Positions 17,218 to 26,473 are shown, counted from the stretch's first letter. The stretch: 35,659 bases of DNA from an uncultured Opitutia bacterium (GCA_903831005.1 CAIKWA010000007.1:1-35659), one strand, 5' to 3'. Notes: generated from the sequence alone by a model not told the origin. Program-made: numbers and translations.

Positions 17218-18129
17218 ATGGAAGACCCGCCCATTATCCACAGTTTCTCGCATGAGGCCTTCGGCTCCCGTTTTTGGGTACGCATCGCCGCTGAAGACGG
17301 CATCTACGCCCGCAACGCGGCCGAAGCGCTTTTCCAACACCTCGATGACCTGGATTTCCAGACCGACCGTCGCCATGACAGCGGCCCGGTTGCTTCCATC
17401 AATCAGATGCCCGAAGGCGCAATGATCGCCGCCTCCGAGCACGTGCAGACGCTCTGGAACTTCTCGAAAGATATCAGTGCGGAGACCGGTAAAGCATTCG
17501 ATGCCACCGCGGGCGCCTTATTCAGTTACTGGAAGAACCGCGGCGAAATGCCTTTCAATCCGGATGACCAGGCTTGGACGCAGGTGATGTCGGCTTACCG
17601 CGATGGCGAGTTCAAGCTCGAGGGCTGCGAACTGCATTGCGTGAAATTCGGGGGCGCCATCGACTTCGGTGCCCTCGTGAGGGGTTATGCCCTCGACCGC
17701 ATGGCCGACATGCTCGAAAGCAGCTGGGGTATCCACCGCGCCTTACTGATGGCCTCGGGCAGCGTGACCTTGGCGCTCGACCCGCCTGGTGATTCCAGTG
17801 GCTGGCGCATCGGCGTCGGCCCTCGCTCGGAGATCAAACTTTGCCGTTTTGCAATCGCCAGCAAGACGGCTGATACGGTCCACGGTAATCTCATCGACCC
17901 GCGCACCGGCCAGGTAATCTCCTTGCCCGGTCCAGTTCGTGCTATCGCGACCTCCGCCTTGGAGGCCGAAGGCCTGGCGATGGCCGCGTCGGTCTTATCG
18001 GCGGCCGAAGCCGAGGAGTTTGTTAACCGCGGTTGCAGCCGCGGCCTCTGGTTGCCGGATGGCACCAAGCTCGGCTCGGTGACTTACTTCGAGGTGACCG
18101 AGCGGCCGGAGCCAGAAGCGGCTACCTGA
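17218..18129 (+). CDS. ApbE-like FAD:protein FMN transferase, divergent
   Basis: 303 residues matching the ApbE fold: IDFGALVRGYALDRM (family DLGGxAKGYAxD), SSGWRIGVGPR (the WxIGI strand), TVHGNLIDPRTGQVIS (family HIxDPxTG) and a C-terminal ATSALEAEGLAMAASVL helix. ApbE normally attaches FMN from FAD to Thr or Ser of flavoproteins such as Rnf/Nqr subunits. This copy departs from the family in two ways. It has no signal peptide or lipobox, and the usual metal-binding Asp of the A-D-A/G segment is Glu (EAEGLA). Activity is therefore uncertain. The gene is the last of the plus-strand run, and its 3' end overlaps the convergent TPR-type gene by 8 bases. No obvious FMN-acceptor gene is in the window. 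Confidence 0.8.
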   Translation: MEDPPIIHSFSHEAFGSRFWVRIAAEDGIYARNAAEALFQHLDDLDFQTDRRHDSGPVASINQMPEGAMIAASEHVQTLWNFSKDISAETGKAFDATAGALFSYWKNRGEMPFNPDDQAWTQVMSAYRDGEFKLEGCELHCVKFGGAIDFGALVRGYALDRMADMLESSWGIHRALLMASGSVTLALDPPGDSSGWRIGVGPRSEIKLCRFAIASKTADTVHGNLIDPRTGQVISLPGPVRAIATSALEAEGLAMAASVLSAAEAEEFVNRGCSRGLWLPDGTKLGSVTYFEVTERPEPEAAT

Positions 18130-19876
18130 TTTTAGCTTCAAGATCTCGGAGCAGGCTCTCGCGGTCGCCGGAGAAGAGGTAGGTGTCCGAGCCTAGCTTC
18201 CGTAACGCTGCGCCGAGGACTTCCTTGGAGGGGCGTCGATTCTGCATGAGCCGGCGGAGGTAGGTCTCGAGGTCTGCCGCGATACGCGGATGGTCGAGCT
18301 TCAGTTGCACGATGTGCATGAGCACCGCTTGGTTCGACTCGTTCTGCAGATGGGCCTGACCGAGGACGTCATTAGCTTCGTCGTAGCGTCTGGCGGCGAT
18401 GAGCTTACGGCTAGCGGCGATAAGGACCTGCGGAGGGACCCCGCGGTTCTGCATGAGTTTCTGGAGGTTGATCGAGCCGATCTCCGTTTGACCGTCAGCG
18501 AAATAGGCGATGGTGCGCAAGGCCTCGAAGGCCATGCGCGTCTCCGCGACCCATTGGTCGCGCTCGGCCTGCTTGTAGAGTTCGTCGACGAGCAGGATGG
18601 TCTCGCGGGCGCGGCCGGCGTTAAGCAGGCATTCGACATGGACGAGATCGAAGCGCACGCGGTTAGTGAAGCGCCGTTCCTTCGCCAGTTTGGCTAGGCG
18701 GGAGGTAAGGGCCGCGTCCGTCGTGTCATTGCCGAAGCGGGCGAGGTCGAGCATGGCTTGCTCGAAGTTGCCGAAGCGGGCGATGGCTTTCTCGACCAAG
18801 GCCTCCCGGCGGGTACGGTTGGGTTCGCCGGGCAGGAGGTAAAGGGACTGGATCAGCGGGCCGGGCTTATCGGGCTGGCTGATGGCCAGCAGGTCGAGGC
18901 AATCCTTGGCGCCGGCTAGGTTGCCGGTGTCCTTGAGCCAGCGGGTCTTGATCTCGAGCAAGCGGGCCGTGCCTGGGTAGGCGGCGAGGGCCGCATCCAA
19001 TTCGGCCAAGGCCCCGTTCCGGTCACCGCTTTCCCAAAGGATCTGGCAATTGAGCAGATAGCCTTCCGCGGCTTGGTCCAGGCGGTGGTCTTTGATGAGC
19101 TTAGCGGCTTCGGTGAAGTTGCCTCGAAGAAAGTGGGCTTGGGCGGAGGCGAGTAGGAGGTCGGCGCGAATCTCAGATGAAAGCTCGGGGTCGCTCACGT
19201 ATTTTGCGGCGGTCGCGATTAGCCGCGCATCTTGGTCGAGCATGAAGCAGCGGTAGACGTACTGGCGGAAGTATTCCTGGTCCTTCTTTGCGAAGCCTAG
19301 CGACTCCTCGAGAAGCTGGTAGCCATCCAGTGGTCGCTGGAAGGCGAAGAACAGGTCAGCGCAAAGGCGTTGGGCCTCCAGGTTAGCGGGGGTGAGTTGC
19401 GCACCTGTGCCGATATATTTTGCGAATTCGGCGTAGTCCTGCCGGACGAGGGCAGCTTTGGCGATGCTGACATAATATTCGCCTTTACGATAGAGGTGGG
19501 CCGAGCGGCCGTAAGAATCCTTCACGCTCAGCAGTTTCTGCCGTTCCCGTAGGCGTGCCTGCTCTTTACTCAGGAAGAGGTTGGCCACCGAATTGGCCAA
19601 GGTGTCCGGCAGATAGAGGTACATGTCAGCCCGGCGGGTCGAGGGGATGCCGTTCATATACTTTTCCTTGAAGAGGTTCATCTCCGACAGGCCGACCCAG
19701 ACAATCAGCAGGAAGACCGGGAACAGGAGGCCGATTCGCCGCCAGTGCGGACGGTATCTGCGCTCCTTGTAGCCGATGGCTTCGACGATGACCATCCCCA
19801 GCAGGATAGGATAGCTTGAGCGTGAGCTCTGCCCTTGGCCGTAGACGTAGTGGGGGTCGGCTGACATGCCTGCCAC
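18122..19876 (-). CDS. membrane-anchored TPR-type repeat protein
   Basis: Unrecognised 584-residue protein. The GTG at 19876 has GGAG ten bases upstream; an ATG at 19867 is the alternative start. A short N-terminal part with two hydrophobic stretches (YPILLGMVIVEAIGY and IGLLFPVFLLIVWVGL, about 65 residues in) is followed by about 500 residues of helical repeats. These have the A/L/Y spacing of tetratricopeptide repeats, for example LLLASAQAHFLRGNFTEAAK and AELDAALAAYPGTARLLEIK. It is a scaffold-type protein anchored in the inner membrane; the side cannot be fixed, but the repeats are probably periplasmic. It lies 43 bases downstream of the YyaL gene on the same strand, so co-expression is likely. 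Its stop lies inside the ApbE-like gene on the other strand. Confidence 0.75.
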   Translation of the reverse strand: MAGMSADPHYVYGQGQSSRSSYPILLGMVIVEAIGYKERRYRPHWRRIGLLFPVFLLIVWVGLSEMNLFKEKYMNGIPSTRRADMYLYLPDTLANSVANLFLSKEQARLRERQKLLSVKDSYGRSAHLYRKGEYYVSIAKAALVRQDYAEFAKYIGTGAQLTPANLEAQRLCADLFFAFQRPLDGYQLLEESLGFAKKDQEYFRQYVYRCFMLDQDARLIATAAKYVSDPELSSEIRADLLLASAQAHFLRGNFTEAAKLIKDHRLDQAAEGYLLNCQILWESGDRNGALAELDAALAAYPGTARLLEIKTRWLKDTGNLAGAKDCLDLLAISQPDKPGPLIQSLYLLPGEPNRTRREALVEKAIARFGNFEQAMLDLARFGNDTTDAALTSRLAKLAKERRFTNRVRFDLVHVECLLNAGRARETILLVDELYKQAERDQWVAETRMAFEALRTIAYFADGQTEIGSINLQKLMQNRGVPPQVLIAASRKLIAARRYDEANDVLGQAHLQNESNQAVLMHIVQLKLDHPRIAADLETYLRRLMQNRRPSKEVLGAALRKLGSDTYLFSGDRESLLRDLEAKIR

Positions 19877-19919
19877 GATGTTTCCGCTCCCCTCGGAGCG
19901 GGCAAGAGCCGATTGCCCG

Positions 19920-21947
19920 TCAGAGGCTCGCCGCCGCCTCTGGGGCGGTTTTGACCGGGGCGAGGCAGGTCTGGCCTACGCACACGCTGTAACCGGCTTC
20001 GGCGGGTTCACGGAGGAGGGTGATGGGCCGGTATGGCCGGGCGTGCGGTGCGGTCTTGTCGTCTCCATTGAGGGCGGCCCGCAGTTCATCCCAGCGGCCC
20101 GCAGATTTTACCGTCGCATAGCCGAGGGCGAAGCGGGCGATGCCGTCCAGCGCATGGGCGACACCGTTCGGGACGTTCTTACAAAGGCCTCCGTAGGCGG
20201 TGGAAAGGTCGGCGAACTCGCGAGCCCAGCGGGGGTCCGCCGAGAGCATCTGGATCTGGCCGAGCCCGTGAAGGAGCGAGGAGTTTCCGGCCGGGACAGC
20301 GTTATCGAACCAGTCCTTCTGGCGGACGGAAAGATCCTCGCGGTCAGCCGGCACCACGAATGAACCGACGGAGTGCGGATCGCCGAAGAGTTCCAGCGAG
20401 GCCAAGAGGATCCGCTCGGCGCGGGCGGCGTGGGGATGGGCCTGTCCGGGCCGCGCCCAGTTGGCGTAAGCCGCGAGGGCGAGTTCCGCTTCGGTAAACC
20501 AGGCGTAGTCGCTGAGGTTGCCGCCGAGCGTGATCTTGTCGCCATGTGCGACCGAGAGGAGCCGGAGGCTTTCAGTGTCCTGAGCGAATTGCTTCCATAG
20601 GGCTGCTTCAAGTTCGTGGGCGAGCTCGACCCAATCCTTACGGTCCAGGATCCAGCCGGCCTTGGCGAGATTGCCGACAAGCAGGGCGTTCCAGCTGAGC
20701 AGGTTCTTGTCGTCGCGCGCGGGTTGAGGCCGGTGGTCGCGGAGGGTGAGCAGTTTGGCGCGTGCAGGAGCGAAGCGTTTCCGCGCCGCATGGTCGCCCT
20801 TGAGCTTGGGGATATTCTTCCCTTCAAAGTTTCCCTTATCGGACAGCCCGTAGGCCTGCGCGAAGGCGAAGGCGTCCTCGCCCAGCGCGGCGGCCACTTC
20901 CGGCGCCGTCCAGACGTAAGTGGTTCCCTCATGGTGGTCGGTGTCGGCGTCGAGCGAGGCGGCGAACAGGCCGTTGGCCGTCCGCATCTCACGGAGTAGC
21001 CAGCCGACCGTTTCGACGCAGACGTCGACGTAGAGCGGATCGCGGTAGCGGGCCCAGGCTTCAGCGTAGGAGCCGAGCAGCTGGGCGTTGTCGTACAGCA
21101 TCTTCTCGAAGTGCGGCACGGTCCAGTCGCGGTCGACACAGTAGCGATGGAAGCCGCCACCGATTTGGTCGAACAGTCCGCCGCGGGCCATGGAGCCGAG
21201 CGTGATGGTCAGGACGGCATCAATGCGGGAGGCGAGCGCGCGGTCGGCTTCGACGGCGGCAGCACCGCGGATGCCGAGGAGGAAGTTGAGCGTGTGCGGG
21301 GCGGGGAATTTTGGCGCGGCGCCGAAGCCGCCAAAGGTATCGTCATGCTGCTCACAGATGCGACGTGCGGCGGCGACAAGATCTTCAGGGGACGGCGCGC
21401 TACCATCGGCGTCCGGCGCCCGGGTGAGGTGCGTGAGGTTCTGCGCGATGGCGTCGGCGTTGGCGGCGAGTTCGGATTTATTGCGATGGTAGAAATCCGA
21501 GACTCGCATCAGTAGCTGAGGCCAAGGGACCTGACCATGGCCGCGGTCCTCGGGCGGGAAGTAGGTTCCGCCGAAGAACGGTCGTCCGTCCGGTAGGCAG
21601 AAGCAGTTGAGCGGCCAGCCGCCGTGGCCTTGGATCATCTGCACGGCATCCATCATGAGTTTGTCGACTTCGGGTCGTTCCTCACGGTCGACCTTGATGC
21701 AGACGAAATGCTGGTTCATCAGGTCGGCGATCCAGGGCTGCTCGAAGGATTCTCGGGCCATCACGTGGCACCAGTGACAGGAGGAGTACCCGACCGAAAC
21801 CAGCACGGGCTTATCCTTCGCCTTGGCCTCCGCGAAGGCCTCAGCGCACCAAGGCCACCAATGCACGGGGTTGGCCTCGTGTTGACGGAGGTAGAGCGAG
21901 CTTTCGTGGGCCAGGCGGTTCGACACGTCTGGAAGGTTGGCATCCAT
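19920..21947 (-). CDS. thioredoxin-domain protein, YyaL/SSP411 (DUF255) family
   Basis: 675 residues, the normal length for the family. The N-terminal thioredoxin-like domain (about 1-165) opens with [20 protein letters not shown] and has the CHWCHVM active-site-like motif (C57, C60). [30 protein letters not shown] and [20 protein letters not shown] follow, all hallmarks of the family. The remaining about 500 residues form an alpha/alpha toroid-like domain resembling N-acylglucosamine 2-epimerases, with [11 protein letters not shown] and [15 protein letters not shown]. The molecular function of the family is not established. The ATG at 21947 has no Shine-Dalgarno site. It is divergent from mutL across a 145-base gap and precedes the TPR-type gene in a two-gene unit. 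Confidence 0.92.
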   Translation of the reverse strand: MDANLPDVSNRLAHESSLYLRQHEANPVHWWPWCAEAFAEAKAKDKPVLVSVGYSSCHWCHVMARESFEQPWIADLMNQHFVCIKVDREERPEVDKLMMDAVQMIQGHGGWPLNCFCLPDGRPFFGGTYFPPEDRGHGQVPWPQLLMRVSDFYHRNKSELAANADAIAQNLTHLTRAPDADGSAPSPEDLVAAARRICEQHDDTFGGFGAAPKFPAPHTLNFLLGIRGAAAVEADRALASRIDAVLTITLGSMARGGLFDQIGGGFHRYCVDRDWTVPHFEKMLYDNAQLLGSYAEAWARYRDPLYVDVCVETVGWLLREMRTANGLFAASLDADTDHHEGTTYVWTAPEVAAALGEDAFAFAQAYGLSDKGNFEGKNIPKLKGDHAARKRFAPARAKLLTLRDHRPQPARDDKNLLSWNALLVGNLAKAGWILDRKDWVELAHELEAALWKQFAQDTESLRLLSVAHGDKITLGGNLSDYAWFTEAELALAAYANWARPGQAHPHAARAERILLASLELFGDPHSVGSFVVPADREDLSVRQKDWFDNAVPAGNSSLLHGLGQIQMLSADPRWAREFADLSTAYGGLCKNVPNGVAHALDGIARFALGYATVKSAGRWDELRAALNGDDKTAPHARPYRPITLLREPAEAGYSVCVGQTCLAPVKTAPEAAASL

Positions 21948-22041
21948 CGGCAGGGTGCAACAAAGACCGTTTCCGAGCCGTTCGACTTGCAGGGGAGGGG
22001 GCGAAGGGCAAAGGTTCGCGGGTGCCTTCCGCCCGCCCCAG

Positions 22042-22076
22042 CCGCGTCCTCGGCCGTCCCTTCGGACGGTCCGCGG
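22042..22076 (+). promoter_or_regulatory. putative hairpin in the mutL leader
   Basis: In the 145-base divergent gap between the YyaL-family gene and mutL, CCGTCC (22054-22059) pairs with GGACGG (22064-22069) around CTTC. An outer CCGCG/CGCGG pairing (22042-22046 and 22072-22076) lies outside it. No T-run follows. It ends 16 bases before the mutL ATG. It may simply reflect high GC; a regulatory role is unproven. Confidence 0.25.
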
Positions 22077-22092
22077 TCAAGCCTGCCTGACC

Positions 22093-23820
22093 ATGTCGAC
22101 TATCCGTATCCTAGAGCCGACGGTGGCCAATCAGATCGCTGCCGGTGAAGTGGTGGAACGTCCGGCCGCGGTCATCAAAGAGCTGCTGGAAAACTCCCTC
22201 GACGCCGATGCGCGCCGCGTGACGGTCGACTTCTCCCGGGGCGGTAAGGCCCAGATGATTGTCGAGGACGACGGGAAGGGCATGACGGGCGATGAAGCGC
22301 TGCTGAGCCTTGAGCGTCATGCGACCAGTAAGATCCAGGTGGCTTCCGACCTCGACCGTATCGCGACCTTCGGTTTCCGTGGCGAAGCGCTCCCCTCCAT
22401 CGCCAGCGTCGCCCGTTTCACGATGCAGACCCGGACTGCCTCCGCTCCCGCGGGTACTGAAATCGCAATTAATGGCGGCAAGCTCGTCCATCGTCGTGAC
22501 CATGGGATGGCGCCGGGTACGCGCATCGAGGTCACCAATCTTTTTCACCCAGTTCCAGCCCGGTTGAAGTTTCTTAAGTCTGACGAGACCGAGGCTGCCC
22601 ATATCGTGCGTCTGGTGCGTCTTTACGCCATCGCCCACCCGGAAGTCGGTTTCCTGCTGCGCGAAGATGGCCGCGAGATCTTCCGTTCGCCGGGCAACGC
22701 ACCTTTGCTGGACCGCGTCCGCGAGATCTGGGGCCGGCAAGTGGCCGAAGAGGTCACCATCATGCCGACCTTCGAGCGTCCGGGCATGCGTCTCAGCGGC
22801 CTGCTGGGTAAGCCAGGCGTGAGTCGCGGTACCCGTCAGGACCTCGTGACTGTTGTCAATGGCCGGCCGGTCGATAGCCGGACGATGGCCTTCGCGCTGA
22901 CGGAGAGCTATCACACGCTGATTCCCAAGGGCCGTTACCCGCTAGCCTTCGTCTTTTTGGAAATGGATCCGGCGTGGGTCGACGTGAACGTCCATCCCGC
23001 CAAGCGTGAGGTGCGCTTCCGCGACGAAGCCAAGGTCCGTAACTTCTTGATCGAGTCCGTCCTCGCCGTCCTACGCGCCCGTGCCGATGACGGGTTGCCG
23101 GCAGCGACGATTCCTTCCGTGTCCGCCGCGGCTCCGCTGACCTCCGCTGCGCCTACGCTGAGCTCGCCGGTCTCTCCAAACGGTGTGCCAGCCGCGTACG
23201 TGCCGCCTTCCGCCTCTCCGGCTGCGACGAATCATGCGCCGGCGGTCCGCCTCGGCTGGCGTCTGCTTTCCCGTCTGCGTGAGGAGAGGGCCGTCTTCGA
23301 GACGCCCACGGGTCTGGCCATCCTCGATATCGGAGCGGCACACCAGCGCGTGCTTTACGAATCCATCCTCGCGCAGTTCACCGCGCAGAAGCCCGTCAGC
23401 CAGCCGATGCTCGTGCCGCTGAGCATCGAGCTTGAACCTTTGCCTGCCGCAGTGCTCAAGGAGCGCATACCGCTACTTGCCTCGGCCGGTTTCGACTTCG
23501 AGGAGTATGGCCGCAACTTCTGGCGCATCCAGGCGCTCCCTGCGTGGCTCGAGCCTGAGGAGGCCTTGGCCTTCGTGCGTGACCTGCTGGCCGAAATGGC
23601 CCGCCGGGAAGGCGACTTTGGTCGTCCCTCGCTGGCCTATGATGCACTCGCCAAGATTGCCGTCATCAAGGCCCGCCGTAAGGGCGACAGTCTTTCGGAT
23701 CCCGAGCTCATGGAGCTCGTGCAGGCGTTGTTCCGCACCGTCCAGCCGGGTAGCTGCCCGCGAGGCCGCCGGACCTACGTCGAGTGGACGGATGCCGATC
23801 TGACCCGCCGGTTCGGCTGA
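22093..23820 (+). CDS. mutL: DNA mismatch repair protein MutL
   Basis: GHKL ATPase that links MutS mismatch recognition to strand processing. The 575 residues start at the ATG at 22093 with IRILEPTVANQIAAGEVVERP; upstream in-frame sequence in the divergent gap is not MutL-like. ATP-site motifs are visible: VIKELLENSLDA (E30, N34), EDDGKGM, RHATSKI and FGFRGEALPSI. WVDVNVHPAKREVRF closes the N-terminal part. A Pro/Ala/Ser linker separates the C-terminal dimerisation domain. There the endonuclease motif DQHAxxERxxxE reads DIGAAHQRVLYE (412-423), and the CPHGRP motif reads CPRGRR, so nuclease activity is not expected. The stop codon directly abuts the uvrB stop on the other strand. No mutS is present in the window. 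Confidence 0.96.
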   Translation: MSTIRILEPTVANQIAAGEVVERPAAVIKELLENSLDADARRVTVDFSRGGKAQMIVEDDGKGMTGDEALLSLERHATSKIQVASDLDRIATFGFRGEALPSIASVARFTMQTRTASAPAGTEIAINGGKLVHRRDHGMAPGTRIEVTNLFHPVPARLKFLKSDETEAAHIVRLVRLYAIAHPEVGFLLREDGREIFRSPGNAPLLDRVREIWGRQVAEEVTIMPTFERPGMRLSGLLGKPGVSRGTRQDLVTVVNGRPVDSRTMAFALTESYHTLIPKGRYPLAFVFLEMDPAWVDVNVHPAKREVRFRDEAKVRNFLIESVLAVLRARADDGLPAATIPSVSAAAPLTSAAPTLSSPVSPNGVPAAYVPPSASPAATNHAPAVRLGWRLLSRLREERAVFETPTGLAILDIGAAHQRVLYESILAQFTAQKPVSQPMLVPLSIELEPLPAAVLKERIPLLASAGFDFEEYGRNFWRIQALPAWLEPEEALAFVRDLLAEMARREGDFGRPSLAYDALAKIAVIKARRKGDSLSDPELMELVQALFRTVQPGSCPRGRRTYVEWTDADLTRRFG

Positions 23821-25806
23821 TCAGCGTCGGCCCTTATGGCGCTTCGGCGAAGCCGGCTTCCCGGTGCGCAGCGCTTCAATCTGGTCGCGTAGATTCGCTG
23901 CGCGTTCGAACTGCAATTCGTCTGCCGCCGCGAGCATCTCGGTCTCCATGTCGGCCAGCACGCGCGCGATATCGCGGTCGTCGGTGCCTTCGGCCACCGC
24001 GAGGGCTTCGTCGGCTTCGAGGTCCACGAGGCTCTCCTCGATCTTGCGGGTCGTGCTCTTTGGCGTGATGCCGTACTTCGTGTTATGGGCCTCCTGGCGT
24101 TTACGGCGGTCACCGCAGATGGTCAGAGCCCGCGTCAGGGATTTGGTCATCACGTCGGCATAGAGCAGCACTTTGCCCTCCAGGTGACGGGCCGCGCGGC
24201 CCGAGGTCTGGATGAGGCTCGTCTCGCTGCGAAGGAAGCCCTCCTTGTCGGCGTCGAGGATGCCTACGAGCGCCACTTCCGGAAGGTCGAGGCCTTCGCG
24301 GAGGAGATTGACGCCCACGAGGACGTCGAAGGAGCCAGCCCGGAGCCGGCGGAGGATTTCGACGCGTTCGATCGCATCGATATCGGAGTGCAGGTATTCG
24401 ACTTTCAGGCCGCTATCACGCATGAAGTTGGCGAGGTCCTCGGACATCCGCTTCGTGAGCGTCGTGACCAGGGTACGGAACCCGCGGGCGGCGACGGCTT
24501 TGGCCTCGCCGATGATGTCCTCGACCTGGCCGGCGATCGGGCGGACCTCCATGATCGGGTCGAGCAGGCCCGTCGGGCGGATTACCTGTTCGGCGATGAC
24601 GGCCGAGACCTTGTATTCATGGGGCGCGGGCGTGGCGGAGACGTAGACCGCTTGGTCGACGATCACGTCGAACTCTTCCGGGCGCAGCGGCCGATTCTCG
24701 AGCGCGGAAGGCAGGCGGAAGCCAAACTCTACGAGCCGTTCCTTGCGGGCGCGGTCACCGTGATACATCCCGCCGATTTGGGAGACCGAGACGTGGCTCT
24801 CGTCGATGAACACCAGCTTGTCCTTGGGGAAGAAGTCCAGGAGGCAATGCGGGCGTTCGCCAGGGCGGCGGCCGGACATGTGCATCGAGTAGTTCTCGAT
24901 GCCCGGGCAGAAGCCCGTCTCGCGGAGCATCTCCAGATCGTGCTCAACGCGCATGCGGATACGCTGGGCCTCCACGAGCCGGTTCGTCTTCTCGAAATGG
25001 TCGACCCGTTCTTCGAGTTCAGCGCGGATGGCCGTGGCGGCAGCCTTCACGCGGCCCGGGGCCATCACGTATTGGTTGGCGGGGTAGAGGTCGAACTTCT
25101 GGAGTTGCTTACCTGGTTTTACGCTGACCGGATCGAGTTCGCGGATGGCTTCGAGCGTATCACCCCAGAACTCGAGGCGGACGGCTGACTCCATGTAGGC
25201 CGGCCAGACGTCGATTGTCTCACCACGGGCGCGGAAGTTACAGCGCTCCAGGATGGCGTCATTGCGGACGTACTGGTTGGCGACGAGCTTCGCGAGGAGT
25301 TCATCGCGTCGCATCGTCATCCCGGCCTTGAGGGCGATCATCGCGGCCAGAAAGTCTTCGGGTGAACCGAGGCCGTAGATGCAGGAGACCGAGGCGATGA
25401 CGATCACGTCGCGGCGGGAGAGCAGGGCGCTGCTGGCGCTGATGCGCAGGCGCTCGATATCCTCGTTGATGGCGGAGTCCTTCTCGATGAAGGTGTCCGT
25501 TGACGGCACGTAGGCCTCCGGCTGGTAGTAGTCGTAGTAGCTGACGAAGTATTCGACCGCGTTCTCGGGGAAGAAGTTCTTGAACTCCGAGTAGAGCTGG
25601 GCGGCCAGCGTCTTGTTGTGCGAGATGATCAGCGCCGGGCGCTGTTGCTGCGCGATCAGGTTCGCCATCGTGAACGTCTTGCCCGACCCCGTGACGCCGA
25701 GGAGCGTCTGGCGGCTGTTGCCGGCGCGCAGGGAGGCGTCGAGCGCGGCAATCGCGGTCGGCTGGTCGCCCATCGGGCGGTAGTCGGATTTAAGACGGAA
25801 TTCCAT
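23821..25806 (-). CDS. uvrB: UvrABC excision nuclease subunit B
   Basis: DNA-damage verification helicase of nucleotide excision repair. It is loaded by UvrA and recruits UvrC. The 661-residue protein has Walker A GVTGSGKT (37-44), the beta-hairpin region YYDYYQPEAYVPSTDTFIEK, helicase motifs including FIDESH, and YVSATPAPHEY. The conserved GVNLLREGLDLPEVALVGIL and TSGRAARHLEGKVLLYAD segments follow. A C-terminal UVR motif (LQFERAANLRDQIEALR) is the UvrC contact. The start ATG is one base after the stop of the upstream HAD gene, so translation is coupled. The preceding sequence GGGAGCC is a possible weak ribosome site. The TGATCA at 23818-23823 holds both its stop and that of mutL. Confidence 0.98.
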   Translation of the reverse strand: MEFRLKSDYRPMGDQPTAIAALDASLRAGNSRQTLLGVTGSGKTFTMANLIAQQQRPALIISHNKTLAAQLYSEFKNFFPENAVEYFVSYYDYYQPEAYVPSTDTFIEKDSAINEDIERLRISASSALLSRRDVIVIASVSCIYGLGSPEDFLAAMIALKAGMTMRRDELLAKLVANQYVRNDAILERCNFRARGETIDVWPAYMESAVRLEFWGDTLEAIRELDPVSVKPGKQLQKFDLYPANQYVMAPGRVKAAATAIRAELEERVDHFEKTNRLVEAQRIRMRVEHDLEMLRETGFCPGIENYSMHMSGRRPGERPHCLLDFFPKDKLVFIDESHVSVSQIGGMYHGDRARKERLVEFGFRLPSALENRPLRPEEFDVIVDQAVYVSATPAPHEYKVSAVIAEQVIRPTGLLDPIMEVRPIAGQVEDIIGEAKAVAARGFRTLVTTLTKRMSEDLANFMRDSGLKVEYLHSDIDAIERVEILRRLRAGSFDVLVGVNLLREGLDLPEVALVGILDADKEGFLRSETSLIQTSGRAARHLEGKVLLYADVMTKSLTRALTICGDRRKRQEAHNTKYGITPKSTTRKIEESLVDLEADEALAVAEGTDDRDIARVLADMETEMLAAADELQFERAANLRDQIEALRTGKPASPKRHKGRR

Positions 25807-25807
25807 C

Positions 25808-26473
25808 TCAGCCCAGGCTCCCGCGGGCGAGCCACTGCGGGTCGACCTCCGAAAGGTCCTTCACGATGCGATGGGCGCCGACGGGCTCCAGCTGCTCGCG
25901 GGTATTGGTCGTCGCGAGTGCGATGGTGATGAAACCGCCGGACAGGCCGGCCTGCAGGCCCGAGAAGGAGTCCTCGAAGACGAAGGAACTCGCCGGGTCG
26001 CCCCCGCCGAGGGCGCAGGCCTTCAGGAAGACTTCCGGGTCGGGCTTACCCTTCGTGACGTCCTCGCTGGCGACCGCGCCGGCGAAGAAGTGGCCGATGC
26101 CGAAGAGCTCAAAGGACAGCGCCAGATTCTCCTTGTGCGTGGAGGTGCCGATGACACACGGGATGCCGAGATCGTTGAGCGCGCCGCAGAGTTCACGGAC
26201 GCCGGGGAGCAGACGGACATGGCCGGTGCGCGCGATGTCACGATAGAGGGCTTCCTTGCGATTAGACAGGCGCTTCACTTCGGCCGGATCGCGCGACCAA
26301 TTTAGGATGTCGGGGATGATCAGCTCGTTGCGCTTGCCGAAGCCGCGCTTGAAGTGGTCAGCTGGGAGTGGGAGCTTCTCCTCCGTGGCCAAGGCTTCCC
26401 AGGAGCGTTCATGGGCGACGGAAGAGTCGATGACGACTCCGTCCCAATCGAAGACGGCGACGGTGCGGGGCAT
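25808..26473 (-). CDS. HAD-superfamily phosphatase/phosphoglucomutase-like hydrolase
   Basis: 221 residues with all HAD motifs: FDWDGVVIDSS (nucleophile D9 and acid/base D11), IGTSTHKEN (motif II Thr/Ser), KGKPDPEVFLKA (motif III Lys) and FEDSFSGLQAG (motif IV). The helical cap between motifs I and II is the subfamily-I type shared by beta-phosphoglucomutase and phosphoglycolate phosphatase. The LLPGVRELCGAL segment is typical of both. Substrate specificity cannot be read from these motifs. The gene lies 3 bases downstream of the GlcD-type oxidase gene and 1 base upstream of uvrB, deep in a minus-strand operon. A 2-phosphoglycolate phosphatase role would fit the GlcD neighbour, but this is inference. 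Confidence 0.88.
   Translation of the reverse strand: MPRTVAVFDWDGVVIDSSVAHERSWEALATEEKLPLPADHFKRGFGKRNELIIPDILNWSRDPAEVKRLSNRKEALYRDIARTGHVRLLPGVRELCGALNDLGIPCVIGTSTHKENLALSFELFGIGHFFAGAVASEDVTKGKPDPEVFLKACALGGGDPASSFVFEDSFSGLQAGLSGGFITIALATTNTREQLEPVGAHRIVKDLSEVDPQWLARGSLG

Noticed and set aside
24085-25188. Long open frame on the plus strand opposite uvrB
   Set aside because: It lies wholly antisense to a clear uvrB, has no recognisable motif, and is expected by chance in GC-rich DNA with strong third-position bias.
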